A stretch of DNA of 64,000 nt from Antedon mediterranea (GCF_964355755.1 NC_092670.1:25467795-25531794), one strand, 5' to 3'. Shown: positions 23,299 through 35,784, numbered from the stretch's first letter. Notes: generated by a model not told the origin, from the letters alone. A program made the numbers and translations.

Positions 23299-25282
23299 TG
23301 TCATATTAAATGTTGTGATTCTCTGTGTTTAGAGAAGGATGCTTTAGACCAGGTCCGCCTTATTATTAGCCAATCAAAATCGTATAATTTTTGGAGGGAA
23401 AATGTTATCCTCCTCTGAAGCCTAAAATTTGCATATCCAGTATAAAAGTGGAATGTAATAGATATTAGGAGAAGAGAGAATAAGATCAGAGTAGATAAAC
23501 GGAAAGATGATAAAGAAAATATTAAGGCTTGACTGGTAGTGGTAGAAATATGTATTAATCGAGTTACAAGGAATAAAAGTTCTAGTTGAGTTAAAGGGGG
23601 ATTCTGGGTTTAAAATTGCTTTTAAATATCGTTTATTTATTAAATAAAAAATATTATAACAATATAGACATGTCAGAATGAAGAAGTAATAACGAGAAAT
23701 TAAAAAAATTAAATTTCATATACATTTTAGGGTAAATTCATGGAAAGTCTGTTTTTCAGCAGCTTAGGGAAGCTCATTAATATTCATGAGATATTCACAA
23801 AATCACGTCACCAGTGGATTCCAAACTCGCGACGTCATGTACGTTGTGTTTGTCAACTAATTTACATCTCTCTCCCCTGTCAAACGACGACCACCCGATC
23901 ATTGTGAAATACATTTTTTGTAGATTTTCTAAGCTAGGCCTAAAGTGTAATAATAACAGTAGTAGCATATATTTATTTGACATTTAATGAAATACAAAAT
24001 TTAGTACAGATACGGAGTCATAAATTATACTATTTTTATAACTCTATAGTACAGATCGTATTATCGGCTTCACGTACAATACTACTCTAGGCCTAGCCTA
24101 ATAATAATATGGGCGAGAGCCATTCTGACTAGGGATTCCATGCCACGATGGCTACGTTAAAACAATGGGGCCCATGGGCCTAGCTAGCCTACTACTAGAC
24201 GATTGGCCCATAAATAACAAAACCCATCCTATCAACCAAACTCATAAACAATCTAAACCTAAAACGTTCTACAAGATCGGCTGTAAATATTGAAGCAAAA
24301 CAAGGTCCGATCGCCGTCCACACGTATGGTGTCCCGATCGTCTAAGTAGGCCTAAAATAAAATAGGCTTAGTTTACTCTCCAAAAAAGCGGATACTCATG
24401 CATCAAGCAAGTAGACCAGGTAGTAGGAAGGAGACCTAGCCGATCCGGCCCAGTTAAAAATTGAGCTAGCTAGTGTAGTAGAAGACCCTATGCGAATTGA
24501 TACTACCAGGCCTTTTACTATAGGCTGCACTACACAAATATTCCAACTCTCTCATTCGAGCTATATTATCTATACCATTCCGGTAGGTCAAGTCGACCTT
24601 CAATCAAATACTGTACATCGTTCATGTTGTGATTATAGACGGGGTATACTCGACCCGACCAGTTTGGTATTGTTGTATCTGCTTATCACGTGACGATGCC
24701 AGGCATGGGCAGCAGAGACAGAGCACGTGTATCGTCGTCTCGCTCGATCCTCAGCAGGAGGAATGTACAGTATACGTTACGCTTCATTGATTTTGATTTT
24801 TCCCTAAGTCGGTGCGAAAATCGGCAAACGTAAAGTGCAAACATATCTAATTTTTCACTGTTTTGATAAATTTTCATAAAAAATTGACTTTATAAATGGG
24901 AAGACCGACTAAAATTACATCAGATAAGTATAATTTTACAAAAGTAATTGATATGGTTTATGATAACGAGTCGTCGGAAGATGGACCATTTCACGAATTT
25001 CCTATTTTGTAATCACAGTGTGATTTTGCCGTAGCTGCACTTGTAATCTGGCCTGAGTTCACAGCCTTCGTTCTGCTTCACTGGGCGCTTATATAAATTG
25101 AAACTTTTACCGTTCAAGAGACAAACAAATATATTTTACATTTTTTACTATTCATTTTAAACCCGGAACCCCCCTTTAAATATACTTTTTGTATGAGTTA
25201 TCATTCAGTGACAGCTGTGTACGTCGCGTGGAAATATATACGCCTGAGAAAGCTCGGAACCAACTAAAATAAATTCACTACA
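23299..25282. mobile_element. Solo LTR of the Gmr1-like family, split by a TTAA element
   Basis: 23299-23594 and 25176-25282 together match the 450-bp LTR at 34125-34574 (TGTCATATT... to ...TTCACTACA) with scattered substitutions. It lacks the ~50-bp internal duplication (GACAGCTGTGTACGTCG unit) present in those LTRs. No PBS follows the right edge. The duplicated locus at 61470 shows the unoccupied left flank (GTACGTAAC). The expected right target copy GTAAC is absent (CTTAG instead), so the right flank was rearranged or deleted. Confidence 0.85.
23595..25175. mobile_element. 1.6-kb TTAA-flanked non-autonomous TIR element
   Basis: Ends are AGGGGGATTCTGGGTTTAAAA and the inverse of AGGGGGGTTCCGGGTTTAAAA. 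TTAA lies at 23591-23594 and at 25176-25179, and the LTR is continuous once the insert and one TTAA are removed. TTAA duplication points to piggyBac or Kolobok transposition. No transposase is seen inside; the longest frames are featureless. The TIR differs from that of 14704-15401, so two TTAA families are present. Confidence 0.88.
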
Positions 25283-25289
25283 CTTAGCA

Positions 25290-26149
25290 AAAGTTTAATT
25301 TATATCTTGCGCTAACTTTTTGTGCACTAAAAATGGCATGTTTTACACGAAGTTACGCGCGCATTTAAAATGCGAAAAATTAATTTCTAATCAACTTTCT
25401 ACGCTGATCATGACATTTTGAGCATGTCAAAAATTCCCACGCGCGCGAACAATTTTACACGCGTGGTCCGCACGTAGCGCTAAAAACATCTTTTTTTGCG
25501 TGAATTATGTTTTTCCAGCCTTTTATAGTAATTTTACCAAATTTTAAAACAATTTAGACTTAAAATTACGTCATACGAGCACGTCGAATTGTACAATTTG
25601 TGGGTGTTTTTAATGAACAAATTAAAAAATTCGTCAAAATTATGCCTTTTTTTAAACAATCATAGATTCTAAACTACGAGGTAAACTTTTTTTTACTTAC
25701 ATATTCTGGAAGGTGATGAGTTGTAGATATCGGATCATTAATCAATATGGCTAACCGGACATTGTGACATCATCGTATGGCCACACGAATGTAAAATATA
25801 TGATTTTTGTCTCTTTCGTTTATTGCTCATCACATTAAATGGAGCTCATCACGCTTATCTGTATTCCTTTTTCTCCGAGATTTTAATAGTGTCTAGGTCA
25901 ATCAACTATCTTATGCATGAGTTAAAAATATTTAATTTTTATACCATCATCATGCCTAAAAATTTAAATTACGTGTATACAGATTTTACTGTGTACTTTA
26001 AAATATATATACTATATGACACAAAATAGACAGAATTTAGCACAAACAACATATCATATTCTTCAGTTCAGGTCATAATGCCATAATCTTTTTCTGTGTG
26101 CAACATTCCAACGTATGACGTGCACGTGGCGTTTGTCGAGCGGATAACT
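25290..26149. repeat. CpG-rich repeat body before the first Helitron-like end
   Basis: Starts with several CGCGCG-type words (25360-25500), then carries a diverged copy of the ~350-bp repeat (about 25700-26060). It probably belongs to the Helitron ending at 26180, whose 5' TC end was not located. Confidence 0.4.
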
Positions 26150-26180
26150 AACTCGTCAAAGTGACGAGTTTCATGTCTAG
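26150..26180 (+). mobile_element. Helitron-like 3' terminus 1
   Basis: A 21-base hairpin (AACTCGTCAAAGTGACGAGTT, arms of eight to nine bases) is followed six bases later by CTAG, then T. A hairpin plus CTRR next to T is the Helitron 3' signature. The same hairpin with a compensatory C-G to T-A change occurs at 27670. Confidence 0.65.
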
Positions 26181-26789
26181 TTATTGTTTCTGTACACTAT
26201 TTTGTGTAACAATTATCTCAAAAAGTTTAATGTCAATGATTACCAAAATTTCAGAATATCTTTCAAATAATATAACTTAATCCTAATGAGCTTTCCAGCG
26301 TAATCACTCATCCGTGACGTCATTTATACGCCATTTTGTGAAATCACATTATCAATCATATCTCCATAATTCATTATGACATATTAATGAAATTCAATAC
26401 AGGTAAACTTCAGGTCAAGGGTAAAAATATTAGCAAATAAAAAGTTGCGCGTTTCAAGGTCATGCACGTGAAATCGCGCGTTAAATATTTAAAACGCGCA
26501 AAATTAGGTTTTGATCAATTTAGAGCATGAATTAGGCCATTTGCGCGTTTCAAAAAATTACTGCGCAAAAATGCGTTTTTGTGCGCACGATTCTTAAAAT
26601 GCGTAAAAAATAAAATTTGATGTATAAATCACATTCTACTCACAATCCTTAGTACATTCACCAATTTTGAGTCCATTCCGACTTAAAATAACGCTATACG
26701 AGCACGTTAAAAATGACAAAATGCGCACACTAATTGTACAAAAGTGCTAAAAATGGTAAAAAATAAGGACTTTTTAAAATGAATATAAC

Positions 26790-27560
26790 TCTTCAGAATG
26801 GCAGATGACCCCCAATTTTTTTAACTTATTATGGAAGCCAATAAGTTGTAGATACAAATGTATATACACATTAGACGTACAAAATGGTATGACGTCATCA
26901 AATGGCCACTTGAATTTAAAAATTAGGAATTTTTATCTTTTTGTGTGGGTAATCACATTCAATAGAGCGCATCTCCGTTATTTGAGCCCGATTTTCGCAC
27001 AACTTTTAGTATGTGCTTGCTCAATTAATTATTCTTCTAATGAGTTGTCAACATTTTTATTTTGATGACGTCATCACGCGTAAAAACTTGAATAACCTAG
27101 GTCGTGTAATTTCAGCTACACCATACATTTGAATATCTTATAGCTCTTCAGAATTAAAGGTGACCTTGAAGATTATAACTTATTATGAAAGCTGATGAAA
27201 TTTAGATATGAATTCATATTAAAATTAAGCCTATCGGATGTTGTGATGTTATCATATGGCCAGTTGAAGTTAAAAAGTAGTTTTTAAATTTCTTTAGTCA
27301 AAGTTATACAAATTTCAAAGACCGCGCATTGCGCTTCTACGTGTCAAATTTTCTTCCAATCCTTATATTTATTTGCTCAATTCATTATCTTTCGAAATTG
27401 TCATCTTCGAGTTTATTTTGAAAATTCCATCATACCAAAAAATTAGAACACGATATGAGTCCCGTAATTTCACCTATGCTACACTGTATATAGATATACA
27501 GTATATACTGTACATATTGTATGACACATAATAGGTAGAACTCAGCACTATAAGTGTATA
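26790..27560. repeat. Two adjacent diverged copies of the ~350-bp repeat
   Basis: Copies near 26790-27120 and 27130-27560 share ACTTATTATGGAAGCC/ACTTATTATGAAAGCTG, the GATACGAATTCAT/AAATGTATA block, a TGACGTCATCA block and a GCTACAC end. They lead into the second Helitron-like terminus. Confidence 0.5.
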
Positions 27561-27669
27561 TGCATCATGTCATAGGATGGCGTACATCAACTTTTGACGA
27601 TCGTATGTTAACGTACATGCATGTTTAAAAAATGTTAATTTTATTAAAATGATAAAAATGATCACCTAA

Positions 27670-27699
27670 AATTCGTCAAAGTGACGAATTAAATTCTAG
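27670..27699 (+). mobile_element. Helitron-like 3' terminus 2
   Basis: Hairpin AATTCGTCAAAGTGACGAATT is followed by AAATT, then CTAG at 27696-27699, then T. The next base starts a 135-base segment identical in layout to 5917-6051, where the sequence is uninterrupted. That supplies an empty site and fixes the right border. Confidence 0.75.
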
Positions 27700-27834
27700 T
27701 ATTATTATTTGTATTTCTCAAACATCACTCAACGTTTGATGGGTGGGGGTGGGGAGCTTTATATTTGCGACACGCTATGAATTAACCTACTTTTCATTTT
27801 ATCATTAGTGGGGAAACGGACACGTGCCTCCTTA
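27700..27834. repeat. Copy of sialyltransferase intron segment
   Basis: Nearly identical to 5917-6051, which lies about 30 bases from the last exon of the minus-strand sialyltransferase. The exon itself is absent here, so this is likely a remnant of another locus copy that lost its exon, or an independent insertion of the segment. Confidence 0.8.
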
Positions 27835-30019
27835 TAGGCCATCGGGTGAAAATCCTATCGTTCAATCCCGTTCCAGTCTTATTAGCCTAAAAAAGCACTA
27901 CACGATAATTATGTTAGTAATATTTTAAAAGTAATAACACAAAGTTTCACCTAAAAAACGTATCATATAACAAGGAAAACACATTTCAACGTCAGTGTTT
28001 GAAAATTTTTTTACATTATGTTGACCCATGACCTTTTCCACACGAAACTCTTTTAGCCAAAAAATGTTTTTTTTTCATTGAGGTTTTATTCATTAAATAA
28101 AATATTTATTCACAAAAACTACATTCAATAAGTATGATGTACAATTGATAACATGTAAACAGGTATATATAGATAAATGGGGAAAGAAATAAAATTAACA
28201 GCCAAATCAAAAGTTGTTGGGTAACAATTATTTAATTATTAATATTATTTTCATTTATTTTATGTTTTTTATTTCAGTTATTTCCTGAGACAGAAAGCTT
28301 TTTTCTTCAAATTTTTGATGATGAGTTTGAAGAATGGGTTGATATAGGTGACACCACCTTATTGTCAAAAAGACAGTCCTGAAAATGTTTGAAAAGGGTA
28401 AGAACCTAGACATTAATCAATTTTAAAGTGATGAGAAGTTATATCATAAAACATAAAATATACAAATTTCATCACTCATCAGTTCAGGTAGGCATTACAA
28501 ATGGAAAAATGAATGGCCTTCTGCAATCAGTAACTGTAACATAAAATTCAGGAATCAGAGGAATAAACCATGACACAAAAGTGAACCCAAGAGGTTACCA
28601 AACCAATCACCAATGTGTGTGTACATGTTATTAACTTGTCTGTTTATTATTGTTGTAAATTACAGAAGAAAGACCCAGTAAAAGAGCAGCAGGAGCATCA
28701 TCATCCTCTGATGATGAAAGAGGTAACCATAAGATGTTTATTTAAATATTAGTCTAAACTTTAAAAATGTTCTAGTGTTGGTTACTATAATAACTATTAT
28801 ATAATGTATATTCAGAACAGGAAAATGTTAATTTATTTTCATTCTTCATTGAAATACATAATATCTTGTAAAACCAAACAAATTAAAAAGACAAAAAAGC
28901 AATAAAAATATTGCTTGCTTATCAACCTTAAGTTACGCATCCAGAACAAAAAGTTAAAATGATAATTAAATATACAATTTTCAGGTATCAATAAATCAAA
29001 CACACATTTAAGAGAATATTAGTGTAACATTTAATTATTTATTCATTCATTTTTTATTTACAGGAAAGAGTCTGCTGCAAAAAAATTTCTAATATCAAAA
29101 AAAAAATTGAAGACAAAGCAATCAACAAAACAAAACAAAAACAAAACCTGTGGACGTAACAGTACAAATGGGCTGGTTTGCATTTCAACATAAAAAGAAG
29201 GAATATACACAAGTAAGAGCAATCAAAGGGGGAGGAACTACAACCGTACGCACCAACAGATATTCAACGATTCAAGAAATGATTGAGTTGGGTACAAACA
29301 TGTTCTTTCAAAATGGAAATTCCATATTTGGAAAACTTGATCAAATGTCCGTCCATTTAGCAGATTATCGTGCAAATGTTATAGATACAGAAGATTGGAA
29401 GCTAGATAACATTTTGGAAGCAGGTGTAAAAGTACGCCTGTATCTCTGTTCTAAACTTATAAAGGTAAGAATCATAATTATGTGTATGATCTATTTGTAT
29501 ACAATATTCCCTTGCCTTCCCATACAATGTATTCTTCCACCTGGCAAGTTGATACATGTGTGTGCTTTTATCAACATAATTATATATTATTATTATGACT
29601 TTTTTGTTTTAATTTAGTTTTTTGGTTATTTTATTTGTATTCATTATGTCCAGCTACTGATACCCACAGCATTTTCATTTTTTTCAGTAATTTGCCTTTG
29701 GAATAATTAATAAAAAATAAATAAATATAATATATATAAATAAACACATGTTATATATATTATATAATAAAGCTAAATCAAAACGATAAAGTAAAACAGC
29801 CAGAACGAAATTGCAGAGATTGGTAAGATTAACACTAACTTTTCTCAGTGCGAAATATATATCTATTTAAACATTTTAATAGCATACAATATTATAGTTT
29901 TAAGTTATTTTGCATACATTTTTATGCTTAATGCAAATCTCCTTTAAGGTTGAAACATCCGATGGCAGCTGCAGTGACAGTAGCGAACTGCCCGATCCAG
30001 GATTATTAGGTAATTTTTT

Positions 30020-31220
30020 TAATTCATTTCATATGATACAAAAACAAAAAATATTATAATACATATGTGTACTTTTTTTCCAAAATAATAGCAGGGGTAC
30101 AGTTTGAAACATGCATTGAATAGCACGATGTTTGTTTTCTTCTTGTTTTGCCTTAGATATTTTATGCAGTATTGTAATATAATGTTGCGTTGTTGAGGTA
30201 CTAATGAAGACTCTTACTCGCTTAACTGTCGTAACACATATATTGTTTATTCAGTATAATACTTCAGTACAATAATGATTCGGTACAATATACTATTAGG
30301 ATAAGGATACAGAGGATCAGTGATGCTGTCGGTGAGGTGTGAAGTGTGTAGGTCTGCTTCTGAAGAAGTGGCTGTAAGGTGTAGATGTTCCGTGAGGTGG
30401 CTGTAAGGTGTGTCTGGGCTCTTCTGAAACTTGGGAATATATTGGCTTCGGTTCATTTGCATATGTCACTACGTAATCTGTGAGGGTAACGATTGGTCCT
30501 AAGTTGATCCAGGGGTGTTTAAGTGGGAATGATTGATCTTATCTGGGGAGGTTACAATGATGAATTGGCCCTGTCGAATCTCTGCTTAAAACTGTCAATA
30601 TCTAATTGTTTTACGATGGGAACAGTCACAAAGTTATTCTTTAGGGATTCGATTATAAACTAAATGGTCATTAAAACATCTGGACAAACTCTCCTCTGGA
30701 CTTTCTGGGTCAAGTTTGTGAACTTATTTAAATTCTGATACAAAGGTCAATTTCTTAAATATAAAAGTATATCGTTATATTACAGTATCTATATATATAA
30801 ACCGATATCTTTGTTTTCAGAATGCAGCAATAATATAGTACAATAATTTGATTTGGGACATTCATTTACAAATTGTTAAAATGAACAGTATAAGTATAAA
30901 AGTGGCACATAAAAAATCGCAAATGGAAAAAATGTCAAGGTTTCCAAAACTGACTGACCGAATGACTCATTTGATGGAGAGTCATTTGGCTGTCTCAGTG
31001 TTGTCTTTCTTATTTGTCTGGTGGGACGTACTTTATGCTATGTATCATTGTGAAATAGAAATCTTTTGATACATTGTAAAAAATGAACCAATAATTACTT
31101 TTAATTAAATTGAAGCTAACTATTACTGTAGTCAAATCCTAATATTTAAATAAAAGATGCAGGAACTGTGTTTCTACTTATTTCCATAAAATGTTGCTTA
31201 TCTGCATATGCATTTTATAT
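30020..31220. other. Long intron with unclassified repeat
   Basis: A segment at about 30140-30760 has a base composition unlike its flanks and an internal repeat (GGCTGTAAGGTGT twice, near 30370 and 30400). It looks like an old inserted element. No ends or target duplication were found. Confidence 0.3.
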
Positions 31221-31779
31221 ATCTTCCTGTAGCCGGACCATCAAGTTCTTTCTCCACTCCAGAATCTCCACAACCGCTTGAAACTCGTACTCCAGAATCT
31301 CCACAACCGCTTGAAACTCGTACTCCACAACCTCTTGAAACTTGCAAGCCACAACCTCTTGAAACTCAACCAGCCGGAACACCAACAGTATGTATTTTCA
31401 TTTAAATTGAGTTGTTTAGCATGTCACTATTTAGGCCATGACATATTTGGTACAAGTTGTGATAATTTGATTTGATGTTAAAGGTAAAACTTTATTGTAA
31501 ATTTATTGTTTATCTTGATAATACAGTATCAATAAGAAATTTTTCTTACAAAAAACGCCACTTGAATATTTACAGCATTACACATAAGTAATATACAAAA
31601 TTAATTACAACATGACATTTGACTTACCAAAAAACTAAACTCCTCTTTTAACACTAATTAATACTGTTATAAGGCAAATTTATTTTGCATTATTTAATAT
31701 TATTAAAAACATAACGCAAATGAAAAGTGTGGATCACCAACCAAAACTAAGAAAGTATAGGTCTAGGCCTTACATGTAG

Positions 31780-31880
31780 TCTGGTAAAAAATCACCTGCA
31801 CCATGGTATAAAAACGTACCCAAATAATATAATATAATATCATCTTTAGGTTCTATGTATATTGTTATAACATTTCTTAT
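31780..31880. repeat. Relic of the foldback element at 35785-39310
   Basis: AAAAAATCACCTGCACCATG, GTATAAAAACGTACCC and GGTTCTATGTATATTG-TATAACATTTCTT match the arm segment at 36395-36480 (and its inverse at 38970-39060) with small changes. It lies in the intron before the RING exon. Confidence 0.7.
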
Positions 31881-32719
31881 CGCTAAGTGTTTACCCAGGC
31901 CATGGACCTACCTATAAAATGCATTATTATTGAATTTTTTTTAAAAGTATTACATGTTTTACATTAATCTTTATATAACCATATATCTGCTAAGCAAAGA
32001 AAAATTTCAACATTATTTAGAAATATCAGTTTAAAAACTAAACTACAAAAGAGAAACATATATACTGTATTTTACTTAACTATAGTGAAGTGCACACTCT
32101 TTCAGATAGACTCTCTATTTCCAGATGCACATCCAAATACTCCTTTTTTAGCCTTAGTAAACTATAAGCTACCGCATTGTAACTGTTTCCTAATGCTTTC
32201 GTTCTCATGAATATAACTGCCTGCACGAAAATACATTCTATAAAACATTTTTTTTCAGTATATTCTATTTTGAATACCTCATTGGCAATGTATATTCTAT
32301 GCATTTGGTAAAAGATATTTCAAATTTTACCAAAATGGTTTAAATCATTAAATGACACTATTAAAGGCTATGTTTATTTAATTTTGTTTTTTTTACATTT
32401 TAACCAGCTCTAAACCTTTTTTCGTTTTACTTAAGATATGCAACTTTTATTTCATTTATACAGGTTATTTTCAAGACATCTCCTGAGGACTTATGCGGCA
32501 TATGCTGTGATAGGCAAAAAAGTTGTTTTTTTTATCACATGTGGACATACAATTTGTTTGCCATGCGCAACATACTTCGAGGAAACTAACACCAAGGAAT
32601 GTCCTTTTTGTAAACAAGTAATTACTACTGTTCGCCACTTGTACTGAAAGTACATATGAATATCTGGTTGGTGTTTTTTTTAAACTGTTTTTATTTTTTT
32701 ATTTATTACAATAATGTTC

Positions 32720-34124
32720 TTAGCAAGGTTGTGTTCTTTCTCCAATCTTATTTAACATCTTTATTAATGAATTATAGAAAATGCTTGTATCAAACAATCT
32801 AGGTATTAGAATAAACAACACCTCGATAGGAAGATTATTCTGGGCAGATGACATTGAAGAAGTCAAACTTTAATTTTGATAAATCCAACGTTCTTGTTTT
32901 TACTCGGGGTACCCGTGTCTAGTACTCTTTTTCTTCTTCTATCGAGTAAAAAGTGCGATTTATGAAGTACTACTCCTCCCTTATTAGTTGTATTATTGAG
33001 CTGGGATTTGGCATGAATATACTACATGGACATGTCCTCAAAGCTATAGAGCCGGATTTTTAAATTTCACACCGGATGCAGCCATATGACGTCTCGAAGA
33101 TGGTACCGTATAGCCGTATTTGGTAGCGAGGTTATTGATGTGTGATAAATTTATTGTTGACGCATATTTCTAGAAAACTTAATGACAATGTACAGTTCCA
33201 AAATGTAATCACAAAATGAAACAGGCTTAGCTTATATTAAATCATTAATTGACAACTGTAATAATTTAAATAGAGAATATTATGGAGATATATTATGGAT
33301 ATATTACCGCAATTAATTACGGATCAGCTGTTTGGTGCTCTTTAAATAAAACTAATATTGAAAACTAGAAAAATTACAATTGCAGATGGCTAGATATATA
33401 ATCTTAAAGCGTCAAGGAATACACCGCGTGCAGCATTATATGGCGAACTAGGTTGTTTGCCAATAAATGTTGGCCAACATTTTTTTGCTTAATACTCTGC
33501 TTCAACTTATTTGTAATAAGAATGATTTTCGTTTTAAATTTTTAATATGTTTACGTAATGTTTTTTTTTTTAATGTGACAAATTAATTTGTGACACTATT
33601 GATAATCCAAATGTAGATACGAACAGCTTTATTTTGTCAAAGGTTAAAGAGCAAGCTTATACTGACTGGAGAAACGATCTTGCACTAATAAAATCCTCTC
33701 TATCAGATTATCAAATTGTTAAAGAAATTCCCTACTTAGAAAAATATTTGCTTCAACCACTAGAAATTAAAAGCGCAAGTATGAAATTTGTTGCGTTCCA
33801 ACACGCTACCTTTAAATAGACGAATATCAAGCTGAACCGATGAAAATAAAGCTGGTTTATGTCCTCTTTGTAATTGTAAAGCTACTGAAGATCTAAGGCA
33901 TTTCCTTTTCTCATGCCCTGCCCTACAGAATATTAGACTGGAGGAATTGGCAATGCTTAAGCAGGATCTATCGAGTGCAATTGATGTATGGAACGCATTT
34001 TTATATGGATCGTTAGATAAAAAATTATGTTCTTGGTGCATCCATTTAACATTTCTGCAAATATTGAGGTTGCATTCGTTAAACGGGCGTGGAAGAAAAG
34101 AAATGAAAGCTAGTTCTTTGCATC
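32720..34124 (+). pseudogene. LINE relic split by the Gmr1-like element
   Basis: Plus-strand pieces: GCVLSPILFNIFINEL near 32732-32780, FWADDI (RT active-site xADD) near 32838-32856, a post-RT block (INYGSAVWCSLNKTNIEKLE near 33315-33370), and the C-terminal Cys/His block (GLCPLCNCKATEDLRHFLF, SCPALQNIRLEEL) at 33855-33950. Many stops. The sequence continues after the LTR element at 55119, past the repeated GCATC, confirming that the LINE was the target. Confidence 0.7.
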
Positions 34125-34574
34125 TGTCATATTATTGATGTTGTGATTCTCTGTGTTTAGAGAAGGATGCTTTAGACCAGGTCCGCCTTAATTAGCCAAT
34201 CAAAATCGCATAAATTTTGGAGGGAAAATGTTATCCTCCTCTGAAGCCTAAAATTTGCATATCCAGTATAAAAGTAGAATGTAATAGATATTAGAGGAGA
34301 AGAGAGAATAAGATCAGAGTAGATAAACGGAAAGATGATAAAGAGAATATTAAGGCTTGACTGGTAGTGGTAGAAAGATGTATTAATCGAATTACAAGGA
34401 ATAAAAGTTCTAGTTGAGTTAAATATACTTTTTGTATGAGTTATCATTCAGTGACAGCTGTGTACGTCGCGTGGAAATATATACGCCTGAGAAAGCTTGG
34501 AACGACAGCTGTGTACGTCGAGTGGATATACGCCTGAGAAAGCTCGGAACCAACTAAAAGATAAATTCACTACA
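34125..34574 (+). repeat. 5' LTR
   Basis: Begins TGTCATATT and ends TTCACTACA (TG...CA). Identical by eye to 54664-55113. A TATAAAA box lies at 34267-34273 and an AATAAAA word at about 34408. A ~50-base unit beginning GACAGCTGTGTACGTCG is tandemly duplicated near the right end; the solo LTR at 23.3 kb has one unit. Confidence 0.95.
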
Positions 34575-34590
34575 TGGTGGCAGCGGTGAA
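34575..34590 (+). promoter_or_regulatory. Primer-binding site
   Basis: TGGTGGCAGCGGTG follows the LTR directly. TGG is the complement of a tRNA CCA end, so this is the minus-strand priming site. The tRNA species was not assigned. Confidence 0.8.
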
Positions 34591-35044
34591 AATTTTTGTT
34601 TACATGATTTAAGTATCAAGAAGAAGAAGAAGAAGTGACAGTGCCTACTCTACGGGCCTGTTAAATCAGTAACCAAAAAGTTAAATGGTTACGAAGATCT
34701 GGATTCCTGACAGTTTTTATACCGTGCGTTGTTTGGATATTACAACGAAGAAGAAGTACTGTTGAGCTCAAGGTAGGGATACCGAGAGCTGACTCCATTT
34801 TCATTACCACGATTAAACAGCGCGCACGTTACTATGCGCGCAATGTCATTGACGCGGTGTTTTTTTACTTTGGTAAACACTTTTTATTAGGTAATTGTTC
34901 TGAAAATAAATTAATTATAAATATATCCTTTTGAGTATATATTTATTTACCTATTATTCTATAAGATCAAGTATTTTTTATTTCCATTTCATTCAACCAA
35001 AAATGTGAATATAGTGGTTAAAAGATCGTTATCGCCTAGCGCGT
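34591..35044 (+). other. Retrotransposon leader, left part
   Basis: Non-coding leader with a (AAG)n-like patch near 34618-34636. It is cut at 35044/35045 by the CCAGTTG element and resumes at about 49053. Confidence 0.6.
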
Positions 35045-35052
35045 CCCAGGTA

Positions 35053-35325
35053 AAAATTCCAGTTGAAGACCAGTTGGGAAATTTCCCAGTTGTGAATTTT
35101 CCCTGTTGTGAATTGAGACAATTACCAGTTGTGAATTTCCCAGTTGTGAATTTTCCAACTGGTCTGATAATCCCAGTTGTAAATTTTACCAGTTGTAAAT
35201 TTCTCAACTGGTCTGATAATCCCAGTTGTGAATTTTCCAACTGGTCTGATCAATCCCAGTTGTAAATTTTCCCAGTTGTACATTTTTCCCAGTTGAGAAT
35301 TTTCCCAACTGGTAAATTTCAGTAC
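35053..35325. repeat. Left CCAGTTG array
   Basis: About 18 copies of CCAGTTG, CCCAGTTGTGAATTTTCC or the inverse CAACTGG, spaced roughly 10-20 bases, with a CAACTGGTCTGATAATCCCA module repeated three times. Both orientations are present. Confidence 0.85.
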
Positions 35326-35329
35326 AAAA

Positions 35330-35784
35330 ACAAATTACACAAACTACAGAACTTATTGTTTAACTGTTTATTTTATTAACTTTAATATTTACAATTACAG
35401 TAGTTACTTTCAATTCTGCAGTACTTTAGTTAATTACCCCACAAAGGTCTTAACGACCTGCATAACCCCTACATCTACACAAATGTCAACATATCCCTGC
35501 CGTTTCCTTTTTACAGGTCCATGAAAATGGAGATCTAGCATTTATTCAGTAATATATTTATGAAGTTATGGCCACCTTCTTTATTTAGTCATGTTGACAA
35601 AATTAGTCCTGAAAGAGAAAAACCAAAACAAATTGATTAAATAAACAATATACTGGTAGTACAAGGAATAAATCAAATTCAAATCTCAAGTATCAATTTA
35701 TATACTGTTTTACTGAAAAAGGAAGATGGAATCATATATTAATAGAAATGAAAGAATGATTATCCAAATTATGTTCTCTACAAG
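35330..35784. other. Interior of the outer insert, left
   Basis: AT-rich sequence between the CCAGTTG array and the foldback element. No gene seen. Confidence 0.35.

Larger units (their letters stand above)
28278..32647 (+). pseudogene. RING-finger gene with GGGT-type domain, frameshifted
   Basis: Six exons with GT-AG borders: 28278-28397, 28666-28722, 29064-29463, 29949-30009, 31233-31387, 32464-32647. Phases agree between all exons from the first donor onward. Exon 1 encodes an acidic piece (IFDDEFEEWVD). Exon 3 has MGWFAFQHKKKEYTQVRAIK, GGGTTTVRT, LGTNMFFQNGNSIFGKL and VRLYLCSKLIK; from memory this resembles the N-terminal domain of G2E3-like proteins with HECT ends, without proof. Exon 5 is a Pro-rich repeat (PQPLETRTPESPQPLET). 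Exon 6 has RING-HC cysteines: CGIC, then CGH, CLPC and CPFC, then stop. The frame breaks in an A5 run (28366), an A-rich run near 29090 and a T8 run (32525-32532, between CGIC and CGH). Either a pseudogene or consensus indels. A ubiquitin-ligase role would be expected if intact. Confidence 0.6.

Noticed and set aside
34172-34447. Identical 91-residue minus-strand frames at 34.2 and 54.7 kb as a duplicated gene
   Set aside because: Both are antisense readings of the two identical LTRs.
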